Source: Rotaria sp. Silwood1
Lineage: Eukaryota > Rotifera > Eurotatoria > Philodinida > Philodinidae
Direction: 5' to 3'
DNA: 64,000 nt
Assembly: GCA_905250075.1 (NCBI GenBank)
Contig: CAJNOP010000001.1
Location: 6,095,126 to 6,159,125 of the forward strand
Below the pieces are notes generated by a model. The model ran no database searches. It was not told where the DNA came from and was given only the letters and a program-made list of their open reading frames with translations. Both the position numbers and the translations under genes were made by a program. Shown here in pieces: positions 23,383 to 36,707 of the stretch. The stretch's first letter is position 1; each line of letters opens with the position of its first letter.

Positions 23383-26300
23383 ATTTATTTGAGAAAAGCT
23401 TTTTGATTCATATAATTAATGTTAAAAACAGAGCAGTGTAATCTTTACTAAGCATCAACGATTGATTTTAACCTTCTGGTATATGTGTATGTTACTTCTC
23501 ATTCGTTTTCGTTTCTCTGTATCTCTCTCTCTTTCTCATTCTCGCTCAGTCATCCATCTCGTTCCTTCTTGTTCTTTGCTGTTCGTTTTACTTATGATGA
23601 TATGCTTTATATGTAATAAATGATGAGTGTATCGAGTGATGTAGGAGGGTTGAGGACAAGGTTTCTTACTCGATATTCAGCGTCAAATGTATGAACGAAA
23701 CGAGCAATGAACGACGAGCGATTAAGTCATGCTTACAAACAAGTAGAGAGAGGCATACGAATAGGTCGAAAGAAAGAGAGACGAGTAAGCGGCGAGTTAG
23801 AAAGAGAGCGGAAAAGGTGTTTCAACATATACAACTCACAAAGGACAGTTACGTGGCGCACGCGCCTATACTCATGAGGGATTAGAGGTCGAAAGGAGTG
23901 TGCGAGACTCTCTTCTTTCTTTTTTTTCTTTAATCTCGTACGGTTACAAAGCTAGCACGCTCCCGTCTAATTGGACAGACTTCTCGATGTCTGTCCAAAC
24001 ATAGAAAAAAGTCAAAAGTACACATCGTAATTTTATTAACCTAATAAACTGAACACCGATGAAATTGATATTTAAAGTTTTATGACGAAATTTCATTTTC
24101 ATTCAATTCAAATTTATTGACCGTTGGCATAGATTGTTGTTATTCGTGTGAATATATTATATTCCTGTCAAGTTTGGCGTCATCTATTTGCTTTGTAATG
24201 GGATTTAATATAGAATAGATTTTTTCTGTGCTTATTGATGTTGCTATGATGAATGTTTGAGTCAACATGATCGCTTTCTTTTTCGTTCAGTATTATACAA
24301 GAAACATATAACTTAAATTCTAATGGTAATAAGTCAATAAGTTTTTGGTTTCTATTAAATGTAATCTTTTCAATTTATCTTTTATGTTTCTGTCGTTTTT
24401 TTTATGAAATGTTTCTTTTTCTCTTCTATATAAATGATTACTCTTCTTGATAAAGTTGATTAATATTTACACGTTTGTTTTTTTTTTTGATTCATTCATT
24501 GTTTGATTACTTTATAAATATCAATTTTTTATTTTAATATTGCTTTTTCAATAATAATTTTTTTTTCTCCAATGAAATCTTTCTGTACATGAATTGATTT
24601 TGTATGTTGTCACTGATGATTATATAACAAAAAAACTCAATGCATTGATTGATTTGTTTTTTATAATAAGTGGAAAAATGTTTTTTAATTAGATTTTATA
24701 ATATATAAATTAGTAAATATTAATAAAAAATTTTTTAAAGTATAGTGAAACCTTGAATAAGATAAGTGTATGTTTTAAGAATAAGGTTATAGATAAGATT
24801 TGAACTATGATCGAGTGATTTGATATGATTGTAAATTAATTTGAAGTGTTAGTGTGATTGTTGAATTGATTTCAAAACTGTAATCAACAATAGTTCTAGA
24901 TGTCAAACATTCAAAATAGTAACGATTGTAAAAATTTTCTTTCATATTTTTTTGTAAATCTTTTAATTAAATATGGTTTGTGAGTTTATGAAATCGATAT
25001 ATTTAATTATTATGCATTTGAATTTTTAGTCAGAAGAATAACATTTTTTATTTTATTGTCATGAGAATCAATATTGATGTTTTCTGTAGTAATTCTCCAG
25101 TTTGTTTATGAGACTCACTTAATCAAATTTATTCATCTTTCTTTTTCTTACTGTTTAGACATTTCGTTTACTTTGATCAAAAATTCTACCATAGGATAGA
25201 ACAATTCGACATATTCAGCTGCATTGTTAATCCTGAATAAGGGTATTGAGATTGATGTTTGCTTAAAGCATTTTGTCTTTCGTATTATTGCCATCGTTTG
25301 ATATCATTATCTGTCTCACAACGCTTTCCTATACAAAGATTTTACTTTATTCTGATTAATCTGAGCCGAAAAAAATAAAATAAAATTTTTTAATTAAATA
25401 TGCGATTTTTTCATTAGCTGAAATTTGATTACATTTAGTCTATGTTTTTCTCATCAATAAATTTGAGCAAATGCATTAGCACACAAAATAAAGACGTCTA
25501 TATTTGTTGTACAATTTGTTATCCCAATTTAGATATACAGAGTTTTTCAATAGACAAGTATGATAATAAAAATTGCGGAAGGAAAATATAAACAAATTTG
25601 TCGACCAAACCTAAAAGTTATTTTTTTTTTATTTCGAATTACATAAGTTATTTGAGAAAACATCCTTTTTTGTGCCAAGCAAAATAAAAACAGCATGCAT
25701 TTCAAAACAAAGTCTTTCTTTGAGATCGTATTGTATAGTTTTAAGAAAATTTGTAAAAATTATTCCTGTTTTAGTTAGAGTTGCATGAAAAAGAAGAAGA
25801 AAAAAAAAATCCTTTTTCTTTTATTATTCAATAAGCATCAGGAAAGGTGATCCTTCAATCTTGGAAAATTTTTATTTTACTCTAGTCAAGTCGAACGATT
25901 TTCTTCATTTGTTTTGCTTACCATGCCCTACAGCAAGAATTACCCTAATACAATCTTAGCGATTTCAAGACATCTCTGAACTTTAGAAGAAAAAATAATA
26001 GCCATAGAAAAATTCAACATGATAGTACTAATAATTCATTAATGGAATATTAATATTGAGAGACATTGATTCCAGTTTTACATGACTTGTTCACTATTAT
26101 TGACTCTATTAAAAAAGAACAAATATTTGTATTTATGGTGTTTCTTATTTTGATTGTATTGAACCGTGAAATGAAACTAGTTTATTCTGCAATACGAAGA
26201 CAAACTAATAACTGGTTAAGACTACTGAGAAATGCCATAATGAAAGAAAAATACGAGACAAAAAAAAACAAAGTTTTTCTTGTTCAATAGGATGATTGCC

Positions 26301-26411
26301 GTTCTCATTTATTTATTATAATTTTGAATGTATATTTATGAATTTCTTTCCGAAATCTTGATTGTAACCTATAAAAAAAAATAATTAATAAGACAAAAAA
26401 AAACATTTTTT
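23383..26411. other. 3 kb intergenic region, no gene seen
   Basis: Its left end must contain the promoter of the 341-aa gene. The rest is AT-rich, with poly-T runs. Open frames such as 23691-23885 and 26066-26290 have no coding character. I see no repeat with confidence. Confidence 0.5.
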
Positions 26412-28570
26412 TTAAAATTTTCCTCTTGAAATACATACACATTTAGTTTCTGTGTAAGAATCTAATGAAAATTCACTCTTTTCTCGACCAAGACCACTTT
26501 GTTTAAATCCACCAAATGGTGCAACTGGATCAAAATTATCATATGTATTAACCCAAATTGAACCAGCTCGAAGACCATTAGTAACAACAATAGCTTTATC
26601 TAAATCTTTTGTAAAAACACTTGCAGCTAAACCATAATCTGTATCATTAGCACGTTCAATAACTTCATCAATTGTCTTAAATTTTAAAATTTGCATTACT
26701 GGTCCAAAAATCTTTAAGATAGAAAACAAAAAAATTCATCGAAAAAAAAGTAAATAAAGTATCATTGATTACTTCTTCACGAGCAATTCGATGGTTATCG
26801 TGTACGTCAGAAAAAAGTGTTGGTTGAACAAAAAAGCCTTTATCGCCTACACGGTCACCACCTACAAGTAATTTAGCACCAGCTCTCTTTCCTGAATCAA
26901 TTAAATCCAAAATTTTATCCATTTGTTCGTGACTAATCTACAAAAAAAAAGAAAACAAAAAAATAATAGAGCAAAAACAAAAATCTCTTTTAATTACTTG
27001 AGGTCCTTGTTCAGTACTCTCATCAAACGGATCTCCAACTTTTCGTCGTTTTATACGTTCAGCACTACGTTGAACAAATTCATCATAAATTTTTTCTTCA
27101 ACATATGTACGTGATCCAGCTAAATAAAAATTATTTATTTTTCTCTATATAAAATATTAAAACAAATAAGTAGAACATACCACAACAACATTGACCTTGA
27201 TTAAAGAATAAAGCAAAATGAGACATTTCAACAGTTGAATCAACTATAAATAGAGTTAATAATGTAGTTTTTGTTCATATATTCAATAAAAAAATTTTTT
27301 GACATACGATCACAATCAGCAAAAACAATATTTGGTGATTTTCCACCAAGTTCAAGTGTTGTACGTTTAACCATTTTAGCTGCTTCAGTTCCAATAATTT
27401 TACCAACTTGTGTTGAACCAGTAAAGGCTATTTTCTGAACATCTGGATGTCTTACAATTGAACCTCCACAATGCGGTCCATCACCAGAAAGAATATTGAT
27501 TACACCCTATAAAAGAATATTTCTTATTTATTTTCAAAAAAGAGTTGAAAATACTAGCCGGAGGGAAACCAGCTTCCTGAATTAATCTTGCTGTATAAAG
27601 ACCGGTTAAAGGTGTATGTTCATCAAGTTTAATAATTGTTGTACAACCAGTTGCTACAGACGGACCAATTTTCCAACAGAGTAAAATCATTGGAAAATTC
27701 CACTAAAAAAAAATTCACATGAATAAGAATTAATTTTAAAAAAAGCTTTGTATCTACTGGAATGATTTGACCAACAACACCAACAGGTTCACGTCGTGTA
27801 TATGAAAAAAAATCACCACCAATCGGTAAAACTTTTCCATTCATTTTATCTGGCCATCCAGCATAATATCTATAAGAATAACAAAATCAACATATATATA
27901 TGAAAAAAAAGTAATATTTATTTTCATACCGGAGAACAGCAATACAATGTGGTATATCAATATTATAGGCATCTTTGAATGGTTTACCATTATTATATGT
28001 TTCTAAAGCAGCAAGATAAGCTCGATCACGTTCAATAAGATCAGCAAGTTTGTTAAGTAGAGCACCGCGACCTGCAGGATCCTAAATAAAAACTAATACT
28101 TTATTGATAATAGAATACAAAATGTCACACTGACCATACGACGCCATTCTGAACCAAGTCGAAAAGCGTCTTTAGCAGCTTTGATTGCTTTATCAGCATC
28201 TTTCTAATCAAATAGTAATAAAATTGACTTTAAGAAAGTTCACAAAAAAAAAACTTTTCAAAAAACTCATACTTCTGAACCATCTGCAACCTCAGCGATA
28301 ACATCACCAGTAGCTGGATTGATAACTTCAAATGTACTTCCATTTGTTGAATCAAGAAATTCATTATTAATAAAAAGCTAGAAAAAGAATGTAAAATGGA
28401 TACAAAATTTTCAAATATCTATTTATTTTTAGAGATAAACAAACTTTATGATATTTCACATCCGGTTTTCGTTCGACTACAAGTTTTTGTTGTGCAGATG
28501 CTGATGAAGCACGTGTTGTCAAACGAAATCCATGATTAAGTACTTGTCTACATAAAAGTTTAGATAACAT
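26412..28570 (-). CDS. ALDH2: Mitochondrial aldehyde dehydrogenase (ALDH2 class), 11 exons
   Basis: NAD-dependent oxidation of aldehydes to acids in the matrix. Minus-strand exons: 28570-28445, 28377-28273, 28203-28135, 28081-27930, 27869-27758, 27702-27559, 27506-27308, 27243-27181, 27119-26998, 26937-26773, 26711-26412. The product is 518 aa, almost exactly the length of the family precursor. [20 protein letters not shown] is a good mitochondrial presequence. Key blocks are IIPWNFPM, the nucleotide-loop FTGSTQVG, the general-base Glu in LELGGKSPN, the catalytic Cys in NQGQCCCAG (formed across an exon junction), EIFGPVMQI, and [13 protein letters not shown]. Intron 6 has no usable GT: the frame only works with a GC donor at 27558-27557. 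ALDH1B1 or a cytosolic ALDH1 are alternatives, but the presequence favours ALDH2 type. Confidence 0.93.
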
Positions 28571-29023
28571 ATTTGACAAATCTTCTTGTTTTTCTTAATG
28601 AATCTGCTTTTATTTTGGACCGTTTGTATTGCGTTTGTCTTCTCTTAATATAGTAAATCGATAGAAAAGAAAATATATACCCCATATTGCCCTTCTTCTT
28701 TTTTTTTTATTGCTTGTCGAGCGTCGAGAAACTTTTCTGTTCTTTTGTATTTACCCTCTATCGACACGTGCACCTCGAGCTTATTTTTCTCAATGTCATT
28801 GGCCCCTTGCCAATTATCGTACTGTATAATCCCAATTGCTCGTTCACTGCGATAAATACAGAATTTTTCTATAACTAATTAATTTTATATTTTATTTAAA
28901 AGCAATAAAAGATAAACGAAACATTCCCGTACATAAATGAAACAAAAAACAGAAAAGAAATTATCGATACATTATATCCCAAAGTGCATTTATTTTCTTG
29001 AATAAACAATTATTTTTTAATGT
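28571..29023. other. Spacer between ALDH2 and the C2 gene
   Basis: About 450 bp that must hold the ALDH2 promoter (minus strand) and the 3' UTR of the C2 gene. No further feature is seen. Confidence 0.5.
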
Positions 29024-29475
29024 TTAAGTAAGTCGTAAAATAAGATGAATTTCACCATGTGAACCAAGACCAAGATGAGCAGGTAATTTAACCCATTCAT
29101 CTAAATGACCACCAGCCTGTTGAATTTTTTTTAAACTAATCTTAGCTGAACCGATTGAATCTTTACCAACTATGTCTTCATCATATACTTTGATATGTAA
29201 ATGATCTTGTCCTTTTAATAAATTACTGTTCAATTGAAAGAAAAAAAGAAAGCTTATAATTTTCTAAAATTCAAAGATGCAAAAAAATCAATATTGACTT
29301 ACAAATTAAATGTTTCATTCCATGTAGGTGAATTTGTATCTTTGATGATTGATGTGCGTTGTTTATAATCTTTATCTAAGTATAATTCAATATAAGCATC
29401 ATTTTGACCGAAAGTATCTTTATCTTTGAGATTTCGACCTTCGACAACAGTAACTTGAAGAGTTCCGTGCGACAT
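29024..29475 (-). CDS. Single C2-domain protein
   Basis: Minus-strand exons 29475-29303 and 29225-29024 give 124 aa, essentially one C2 domain. MSHGTLQVTVVEGRNLKDKD starts the first strand and first Ca2+ loop. DTFGQNDAYIELYL and SPTWNETFNF are standard C2 blocks. HIKVYDEDIVGKDSIGSAKI holds the third loop with Asp/Glu ligands. The Asp residues of both loops are kept, so Ca2+-dependent membrane binding is plausible. There is no transmembrane segment or signal peptide. It resembles small soluble C2 proteins; the exact orthologue is not identified. It is on the same strand as ALDH2, 450 bp upstream of it. Confidence 0.85.
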
Positions 29476-32236
29476 ATTCTTGAAATTGTATAACTTAAAT
29501 CGATTGATCGATGTTAATAAAAAACAAGAATGTTTTTGTAAGTAGAACTTTTATCTATACAATGCAATGCTAAGTATAGAATGAAAGAATGACCTTACTG
29601 TTCTGCTTTTATAATATCTTTGTTGGTATTGATTTCGAATGTAAAGAAAGACGAAATATTTCTTTTTTTTTTTTTATCAAAAGACACAAAAGAAAGGATT
29701 GCATGTTAATAGAAAAAGAAAGAAAAGAAATGATGAATTAGCATACCATAATAGTTATTTTAGTCCAAACGAAATTAAAGAAAAGACTTCAATACAAAAG
29801 AAAATGTTCGTATGATTAATATATAACGTCGGTATTAGGACTTCGAATGAACTAACTTGCGCCTATTAAATTTGATTCAAATGTTACAAAATTTTGAATC
29901 AGTACACTCATTATTTTATTTCTTTCAAAAATAGACCAGCTGACAGGTTGCTTATTTAAGAAAAATTCTTCTTGAAAATAGGTCGGCTTGTTATTCTGGT
30001 CAAGTTTACTTTATTTGCGAAGGAGGAGAACAAAACAAAGATATTTCGTTGAATAAAAACAAAGTTTTTCAACGTCAATAGACAAATAAATTTGTATTAA
30101 CAATTTGCCGACTAAATGTCTACATATCAATGTAAGACCAATAAGCTTTAGTAGATGAACTAAAATAGTGACATGCTTATGTCAATCGAATTTGTCGGTC
30201 TTCTGCCGTCATCTGTACATTTGATTTCGTTGATAAATTACTATTACTCGAATTTCATCCTTTTTCTTTATTCTCTTTTGTATATTGATTCACTCTCGAT
30301 TGCATAAATGTTTGCATCAACGAAAAGATTAAATGAGACTTTTCGAAGAAAGCAATTGTACAATAATACTATGTGATGCGTCTAGAGAACTTTGTGTCTT
30401 ATTCAAGATATCATTCCTAGATAATTATCAATCTGGGGATCAAAGTCATAAGCTATGTGATAATAAAAGGCAGAAAAAAAAGTCTGACTTTCATCGATCT
30501 TTTGCTTATTAAAAATTAATTAAAATGATACAATTATTATCTAATTTTCAACAGATTATTTTATTTGCAATCGATTTTATACAGCTATTGGATTGTGGAT
30601 CCATTTTAATCGATTAAAATAGATTGAAATTTAATGAAATATGGCTAAAAAATTGTAAAGTATATTTTTGTCTACCAAAACATAAATATAGTTGATTCTT
30701 ATTTAATTTATCAACATTCTGTTTTATTTGAATAAGTTTAAATATAAATACATATCTTGAAGTGTAATTTAGATGATAAAAATTGTCAAGTATTATACTT
30801 ACTATTTGTTGAGTCAATGCGTGCAAAAAAAGAAATAAAAACTTGAGTTTCGAAATCAAAACAAGAGAAAAACGCGTTTTATGTTGATTGCAGTTAAAAG
30901 TAATAAGTGTCATTATAACCGATATGTAATCAGAGAAAGAAATTGATGACAGCTAGATTGTTTTCTGTCATTTTTTACATGAATAGCTTATGGGTGTTTA
31001 TTACAAAATCAAATCAGTTCGACCAATTAGTAGCCGTGGTCGGCATAGAATGCTTTAAACATATCGACATACCAAAGTTATTTATTGACATACATACAAA
31101 TAAGCAAAAATAGTCGAGTTATAAGTTTATCATTGCATGAACACTTAGGTTGTGTATTGGTTTATTTATTAGATAGTCTTTGCTTAATTCTATGTATTTA
31201 TGAAGAAGTGTAATTGATAATATTGATCGTCAAACATTACTTCAATGTAGATTTGAATCTTGTTAAATGTTTTTATTTAATTTGGAATATTTAGATCTAT
31301 TATATTTCAATCGATTTGATAAACTTTCTAATTGAATGTAATATGATTTCTAATAAAAATCTTTCTATAGCAGAAGTTTAATTTGATCATCTCATTCGTA
31401 TAACTATTTGAAATCATGTTATTGCTTTTGCTATCGAATTGGATCGTTCATATTGAATTATATTTATGTAAATAATTAATCTATTATGCACTTGTATATT
31501 TATTTTCAAATTATCTATTTCAATATACTTCGATGTATTCAGTGAAAAATTTTATTGGAATTAAGTTTTTGACTTGGAATCATAGTAATAAAATACATTT
31601 TTCAAATTTTCTTTTAATGATTGAACTAAAATCTATACAATATCTAAAAACGAATTAAATGAATCTTTCTGAACTGCGAATATAAAAAACATAAAATTCT
31701 CGAAAATCATATTGGCAATTTTTCTTTTTTCGAAGACATTTAATATTGATACATTGTACCATTGACACGAAAAAATATAAACTACTTTTGTTTATTTATT
31801 AGTTTTAATTTTGATTGAACGAATAAAAAAAAAAACAAGCTGCATAAATATTGTTTCCATGTCAACTTTAATATTTGTACGTTAGCGAGAAGTATGTGCT
31901 GATATGTTTGCGCATGCTTTTCGATTCGATAATTTGCGAATTTCGAATCCTTCATACAACTTCATCACTTCTTTTAATTTAAACTTCGTATTCTTCTGTG
32001 TGTGTCTACACCACTAATATACGTACATATAATTACAAGCAAACTTAACGCTTCCAAATCATTTTTATTTTATCTTCGTTCTACAATATATTTTACTAAT
32101 TTCTCCTTATTGTAATTATATCAAACAAAAGAAAAACAAAAAATAATAATTATTATTAATTTATGATTTATCAGATTATGATATTGATTCATTGAATATT
32201 ATTCGAAGTGGCGTCGACACATTTACAATCAATAGT
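29476..32236. other. Intergenic region with divergent C2 and kinase promoters
   Basis: AT-rich sequence with no recognised gene. Just before the kinase start, the kinase frame stays open back to about 32150, and a TTTATCAG acceptor-like site ends at 32174. The true 5' exon could therefore lie upstream, or the site could be a spliced-leader acceptor. Confidence 0.5.
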
Positions 32237-34908
32237 ATGAACAATTCTCTTTCATTAACTAATGCAAAACACGATCCTAAAGGGTTAAAAAATCCTAAAG
32301 TTACAACTCAAGGACAACAATTACCAACAAAATCAAAACTTTATTCATCGAATGGTACAAAAAATTATTCAACAAGTACCGATGCTCAACAGCCGCTTCT
32401 TCAATTAGGTTTTCGTATAAATGAAAAATTAATTGGTACTGGTTCGTATGCAAAAGTCAAGTGAGATTTCAAATAACATAAGAAAAAATTAATCGAATTT
32501 AACTTTTTTTTCTTGTGGAATACAGAAGATGCATACGTGAAATTGATAATAAAGAATTTGCAGTGAAAATAATCGATCGTGATAAAGCTCCTAGTGATTT
32601 TGTTACTAAGTTTTTACCACGTGAACTTGATATTATTAGAATATTAGACCATCCAAATATTATCAAAGTTAATTTTAAGAACAAATAAAATCATATAATC
32701 ATTTCTATTAAAAGGTACAACATATCCTTGAAACAAAATCTCTTACATTAATCGTTATGGAATATGCATCCAATGGAGATCTGCTTGATTATATAAATGT
32801 AAGCAAAAAACGAAAAATTTCTAGCTAAGATTTGATGGAATTTGCTTCATACGTAAAAGAACTAACACAAAATAGTATGTGATGCAAAAGTCTTAGCAAA
32901 AATATCAAACTCTCTTAGATTCTATTATCAACTTCTCAAACAAACAAATTTTTTTTGTTAGAAAGAGTTATGTTTGAAATAAAAATTCTGTACCAGACTT
33001 ATGTTTTCAAAAGAAACCTGACAAGTAGGAAAAGCCCAAAATTAAATACCTTTAAAAAGAACTTCTTGTAACTTCATCATCGCGCAATATCATTTTCTTT
33101 TTCTTTGTTAAACTTTTTATATTAGAAGGGGAATGAAAAAACAAACCGTTTAATTGGAAGTTTAATCTTAATTTTTATACCAAAATATAGCTTATTTTTC
33201 AACAGACACCGTACAATTTGGTAATTTTCACTACCAAACTGTTTCATAACAACAAAAGAATATTTTTTTGGAATTGGTTTTTCTGCTAATTTTCTATGTA
33301 TCGAGATATATCGAACAAACCACACACATGAAAAATTCAATTCATCCATGGGCTCTCGATATCGTGGTTGATGTCCTTTTAAACTGTTTGTTCTCGCAAA
33401 AGACTCTATATTACAAAAATTTCAACTTCCAAAAATTTTTTTGATTAAATATTCAAGAACAGATCTAAAATACTTTTTTCAATGTTGACATCAATAGAGC
33501 TTTTGATGTATTACATTTTGGTGTCGTTTTTGTAAGAATTCAACCTATGTAATAGAACTTATGGGGTTGGTTCCGAGTCCAAATTCGAAAAAATGGATTT
33601 GATGGGCTCCCTCATGTAGCTTAAAATAATTGAAAAACAGAAGCTTTTAAAGTTGCAAGAACTTTTCTACATGTTCTCAACTTTTTCTCTTTCTTAGATT
33701 CGTTCTGAAAAAATATATCCGATAGAAAATTCTCAGCTGAAACACTACTTTTTCGAAAAAGAATTAGATTGATTTAAAAGTTGCTAGTATAGTCTAACAG
33801 AGTTTGACATTTTTTGTCAAGACATTTACATCGTATATTATTCATTTGTTGCTGAGCATATATGAAAGGTGATATCTTAGACGTTGTTTAGCTTCTAGAA
33901 AACGACCCGTCTACAAGAATCAGTTGCTCGACGTATGTTTCGTGAATTATGTGATGCTATTTATTATATTCGTAAGAAAATTTCTTACTATTATTCTATT
34001 GAATACTGTAGTTTTAATTGTTTAAGATTTTCGAAATATATGTCATCGGGACTTGAAGTAAATTATATTTATATATAATAATATATTTTTTCTGAATTAT
34101 TTTCAGATGTGAAAATCTTTTATTGGATAATCACTTACGAATTAGTAAGTTCAAAATTGATATTTAACAATGTTCATGCAATTCTTGTGATAGAATTAGC
34201 CGATTTTGGCTTCTCTCGTTATTGTGGTTCGTTAGAAATCTTCTTTTGTTCTTTTTTTTAATAGCAAAACTTCATATTAATTAGTTGATCCTCCACCAAG
34301 TGACAATAAAAAGAATATGATTGAAAAAAAGATTTTAAGTCGAACATTTTGTGGTTCGGCTGCATATGCTGCACCAGAAATTCTTCGTGGTCAAGAATAG
34401 TATGTTCTCAAATCATATAAAACAATAACGTTTTTTTTTTTGTTATTCTACATCCTTTTATCACATCTAGTAATCCGAAACTTTATGATATTTGGTCTGC
34501 AGGATGCATCTTATACATAATGGTATAACATATTATTCTTGTAGTGTTTTTTTTTCTTTCTTTCATCACACAGCGGATTTTCTTTTGTAGATTTATTCAA
34601 AAATGCCTTTCGATGATTCTGATATTAAAAAAATGATCGAAGCACAAATGACAAAAGGTGGTCTTCGGTTAGGTAGTGAAGGTTCATCTGAAGTACAAGA
34701 TCTTATAGTACGAATGCTTCAACCTGAAGTAACACAACGATGGCCTATTGAACTCGTACAAAGACATCCATGGTTTACTAGACAAATAAATCCTGACAAT
34801 CAAGGATCATCAATGTCTTATGTAAATACAGCAACTACAAATCGAGGACAAGCTCAAGGTGGTGTTCATCAAATATCAAAACGGCAAGGATCACCGATTT
34901 ATGCATAA
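32237..34908 (+). CDS. Testis-specific serine kinase (TSSK)-like Ser/Thr kinase, 10 exons
   Basis: Exons 32237-32460, 32526-32667, 32715-32798, 33899-33971, 34027-34057, 34107-34144, 34194-34226, 34285-34399, 34471-34522 and 34591-34908 sum to 369 aa. All kinase motifs are present: GTGSYAKVK loop, FAVKII Lys, HRDLKCENLLLD catalytic loop, [10 protein letters not shown] metal site, [14 protein letters not shown] activation/APE segment, [13 protein letters not shown], and the RWP...HPWF end. [29 protein letters not shown] and [11 protein letters not shown] are typical of TSSKs, which act in sperm maturation in other animals. The N-terminal ~65 residues and C-terminal ~30 are low complexity. The start is uncertain: the frame is open upstream to an acceptor at 32174. 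Intron 3 (1.1 kb) holds an inverted repeat. A related CAMK-type kinase is the alternative. Confidence 0.88.
32840..33885. repeat. Diverged foldback element filling kinase intron 3
   Basis: The left arm (about 32840-33090) and right arm (about 33630-33885) are inverted and diverged. The clearest match is ATCAAACTCTCTTAGATTCT at the left against the complement of the segment AGTCTAACAGAGTTTGACAT at the right. A second match is AAAAGAACTTCTTGTAACTT against the complement of AAGTTGCAAGAACTTTTCTA. Old non-autonomous element or ancient inverted duplication. Confidence 0.6.
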
Positions 34909-36707
34909 TCATTAATCAATAAAACAATTCGGAGAGAATTGAGTATTTATTGATGATGAGATTTTCCATACAAACGAACGTACTCATAAAATGATGAGAG
35001 ATAGATGAACTGTACTATATGTGATCGGATATTTTTGACCAAAAGATGGAAAAAGCTTTTTTCTTTCAGTAATAATACAATAACTTTATAATATCATTTT
35101 TTGTTAACTATTTGTATTCATACTTATAATTACATATTACAATGTGATGAAGTATAATTAAAAAAATACAGAGCAATATTTTTTTATTAGTAAATTAACC
35201 TCGTATAAAATAATAAACAGATGAGTACTGACCAGCAAACATTGTTCAATTTGTGTCTAACTATGAGAATCATACGTTTTAGCCAGAGTTAAATTAATAT
35301 TGAGCAAATATAAAAACAGATCGAATTCATTTGTGTAGGATAGTCGAATGTATGAAATAACGTTGAAATCATAATGATAATGATTAACAATGAAACTATT
35401 TCTTTAGATCTTATTGAAATGTACGATTCTTTTATATTTATTTTTTTTAAATGTCTTGATTAATTGTTATTACACCAATGATAGAATTGTAAAAACATCT
35501 ATTGAAGGCTTATAGGCGTGAAATTAATATTTTGACGATAAGAAATACCGTATGATGAAGAAGGTTAAATTCAAATATATTTCCTTTTCTGGAACTATTT
35601 CATCAATCATCTTTTGTATAATGATATAGATAGTAATGTAGATAATGTATGATCAAATTTCAAATCCATTTTGATAAAATTCAATTCAGTTCTAAAGCAA
35701 TATCAATCACACTTCTCACATCTATTCCAGTTCACTCTTGTAGTTGTACTGTTTTCTTTTATAAAAATAAATGAATGTTATTCTAGCATCTTCAATAAAG
35801 CCGATTTAATCTCAACAATAGAACATCAAAAAACAAAACTAAGCTAATAATGATACTTCATAATATTTTGAAAATATTCAGAACGATTACAAGATATTTT
35901 GTTAACAAAATGAAACGGACCTCTATGAGATGCAAATGTTATTGTCTATGATCAAATTCATACAGTTTAATCACGCATACTTTTGATCATTTCATAATTG
36001 ATTGATCATTCAAATATGTCAAGAGATGTTAGTCATTATTCTTATTTCCTTATTTTTAAGTAGTCATTAATTGTTACATGAAAATTTCAACACATTGAAT
36101 TCAACATTTCGCTTAGATCATATTGTTTGATCTCTACTTGTCATACAATAATCTTGTATAATGTGAAATATTCAAATTTATACACCGACATATGTATATA
36201 TAAGTACAATCATATATATTGTGTGGAAATAATAGTTGAACTTTTCTTTCTAGTCTTCCTTTATCGCAGCTAATCATATGTATTATTTTTTGATCACATC
36301 AAGTTTGTCTGTTCGTTCTGTTGATCACCATCAGATTTCTTTTTGTCCAATTGTGTTCAAATTATCAAAGCTGATATAGGGCACACTCATTAAATAACTC
36401 ATTCATTTGTTCATTCGCCTATATGATTACCCATTCTATTCCCTTCTTTTCACTCTTTCGCTTTCGTTTAAATTCGTGCTCGTTACTTGACCCCACTCTC
36501 AAGGACACGAACAACAAAAGATAGCAATCGATGGTGTTGGTCAATCGCACTATATCCGATAGATGAGGAAGGAAGGAAGGAAGTACACTGGTCAAACAAA
36601 CCAACCCGAACGAAAATATAGAGGCAACACCAAAGAGTGTTTGACCATTAGGAAGAGCATACCCACTCGGGTGACATATATGCACACAAAGAACAATGAT
36701 GAACGAT
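34909..36707. other. Intergenic region, nothing recognised
   Basis: AT-rich sequence between the kinase 3' end and the nuclear receptor. A short GGAA run lies near 36568. I see no exon or RNA gene. The last few hundred bases should contain the receptor promoter. Confidence 0.5.

Noticed and set aside
31930-31955. TTCGAATCC resembling a tRNA B box
   Set aside because: No A box or cloverleaf could be built around it; the leading G of the B box is missing.
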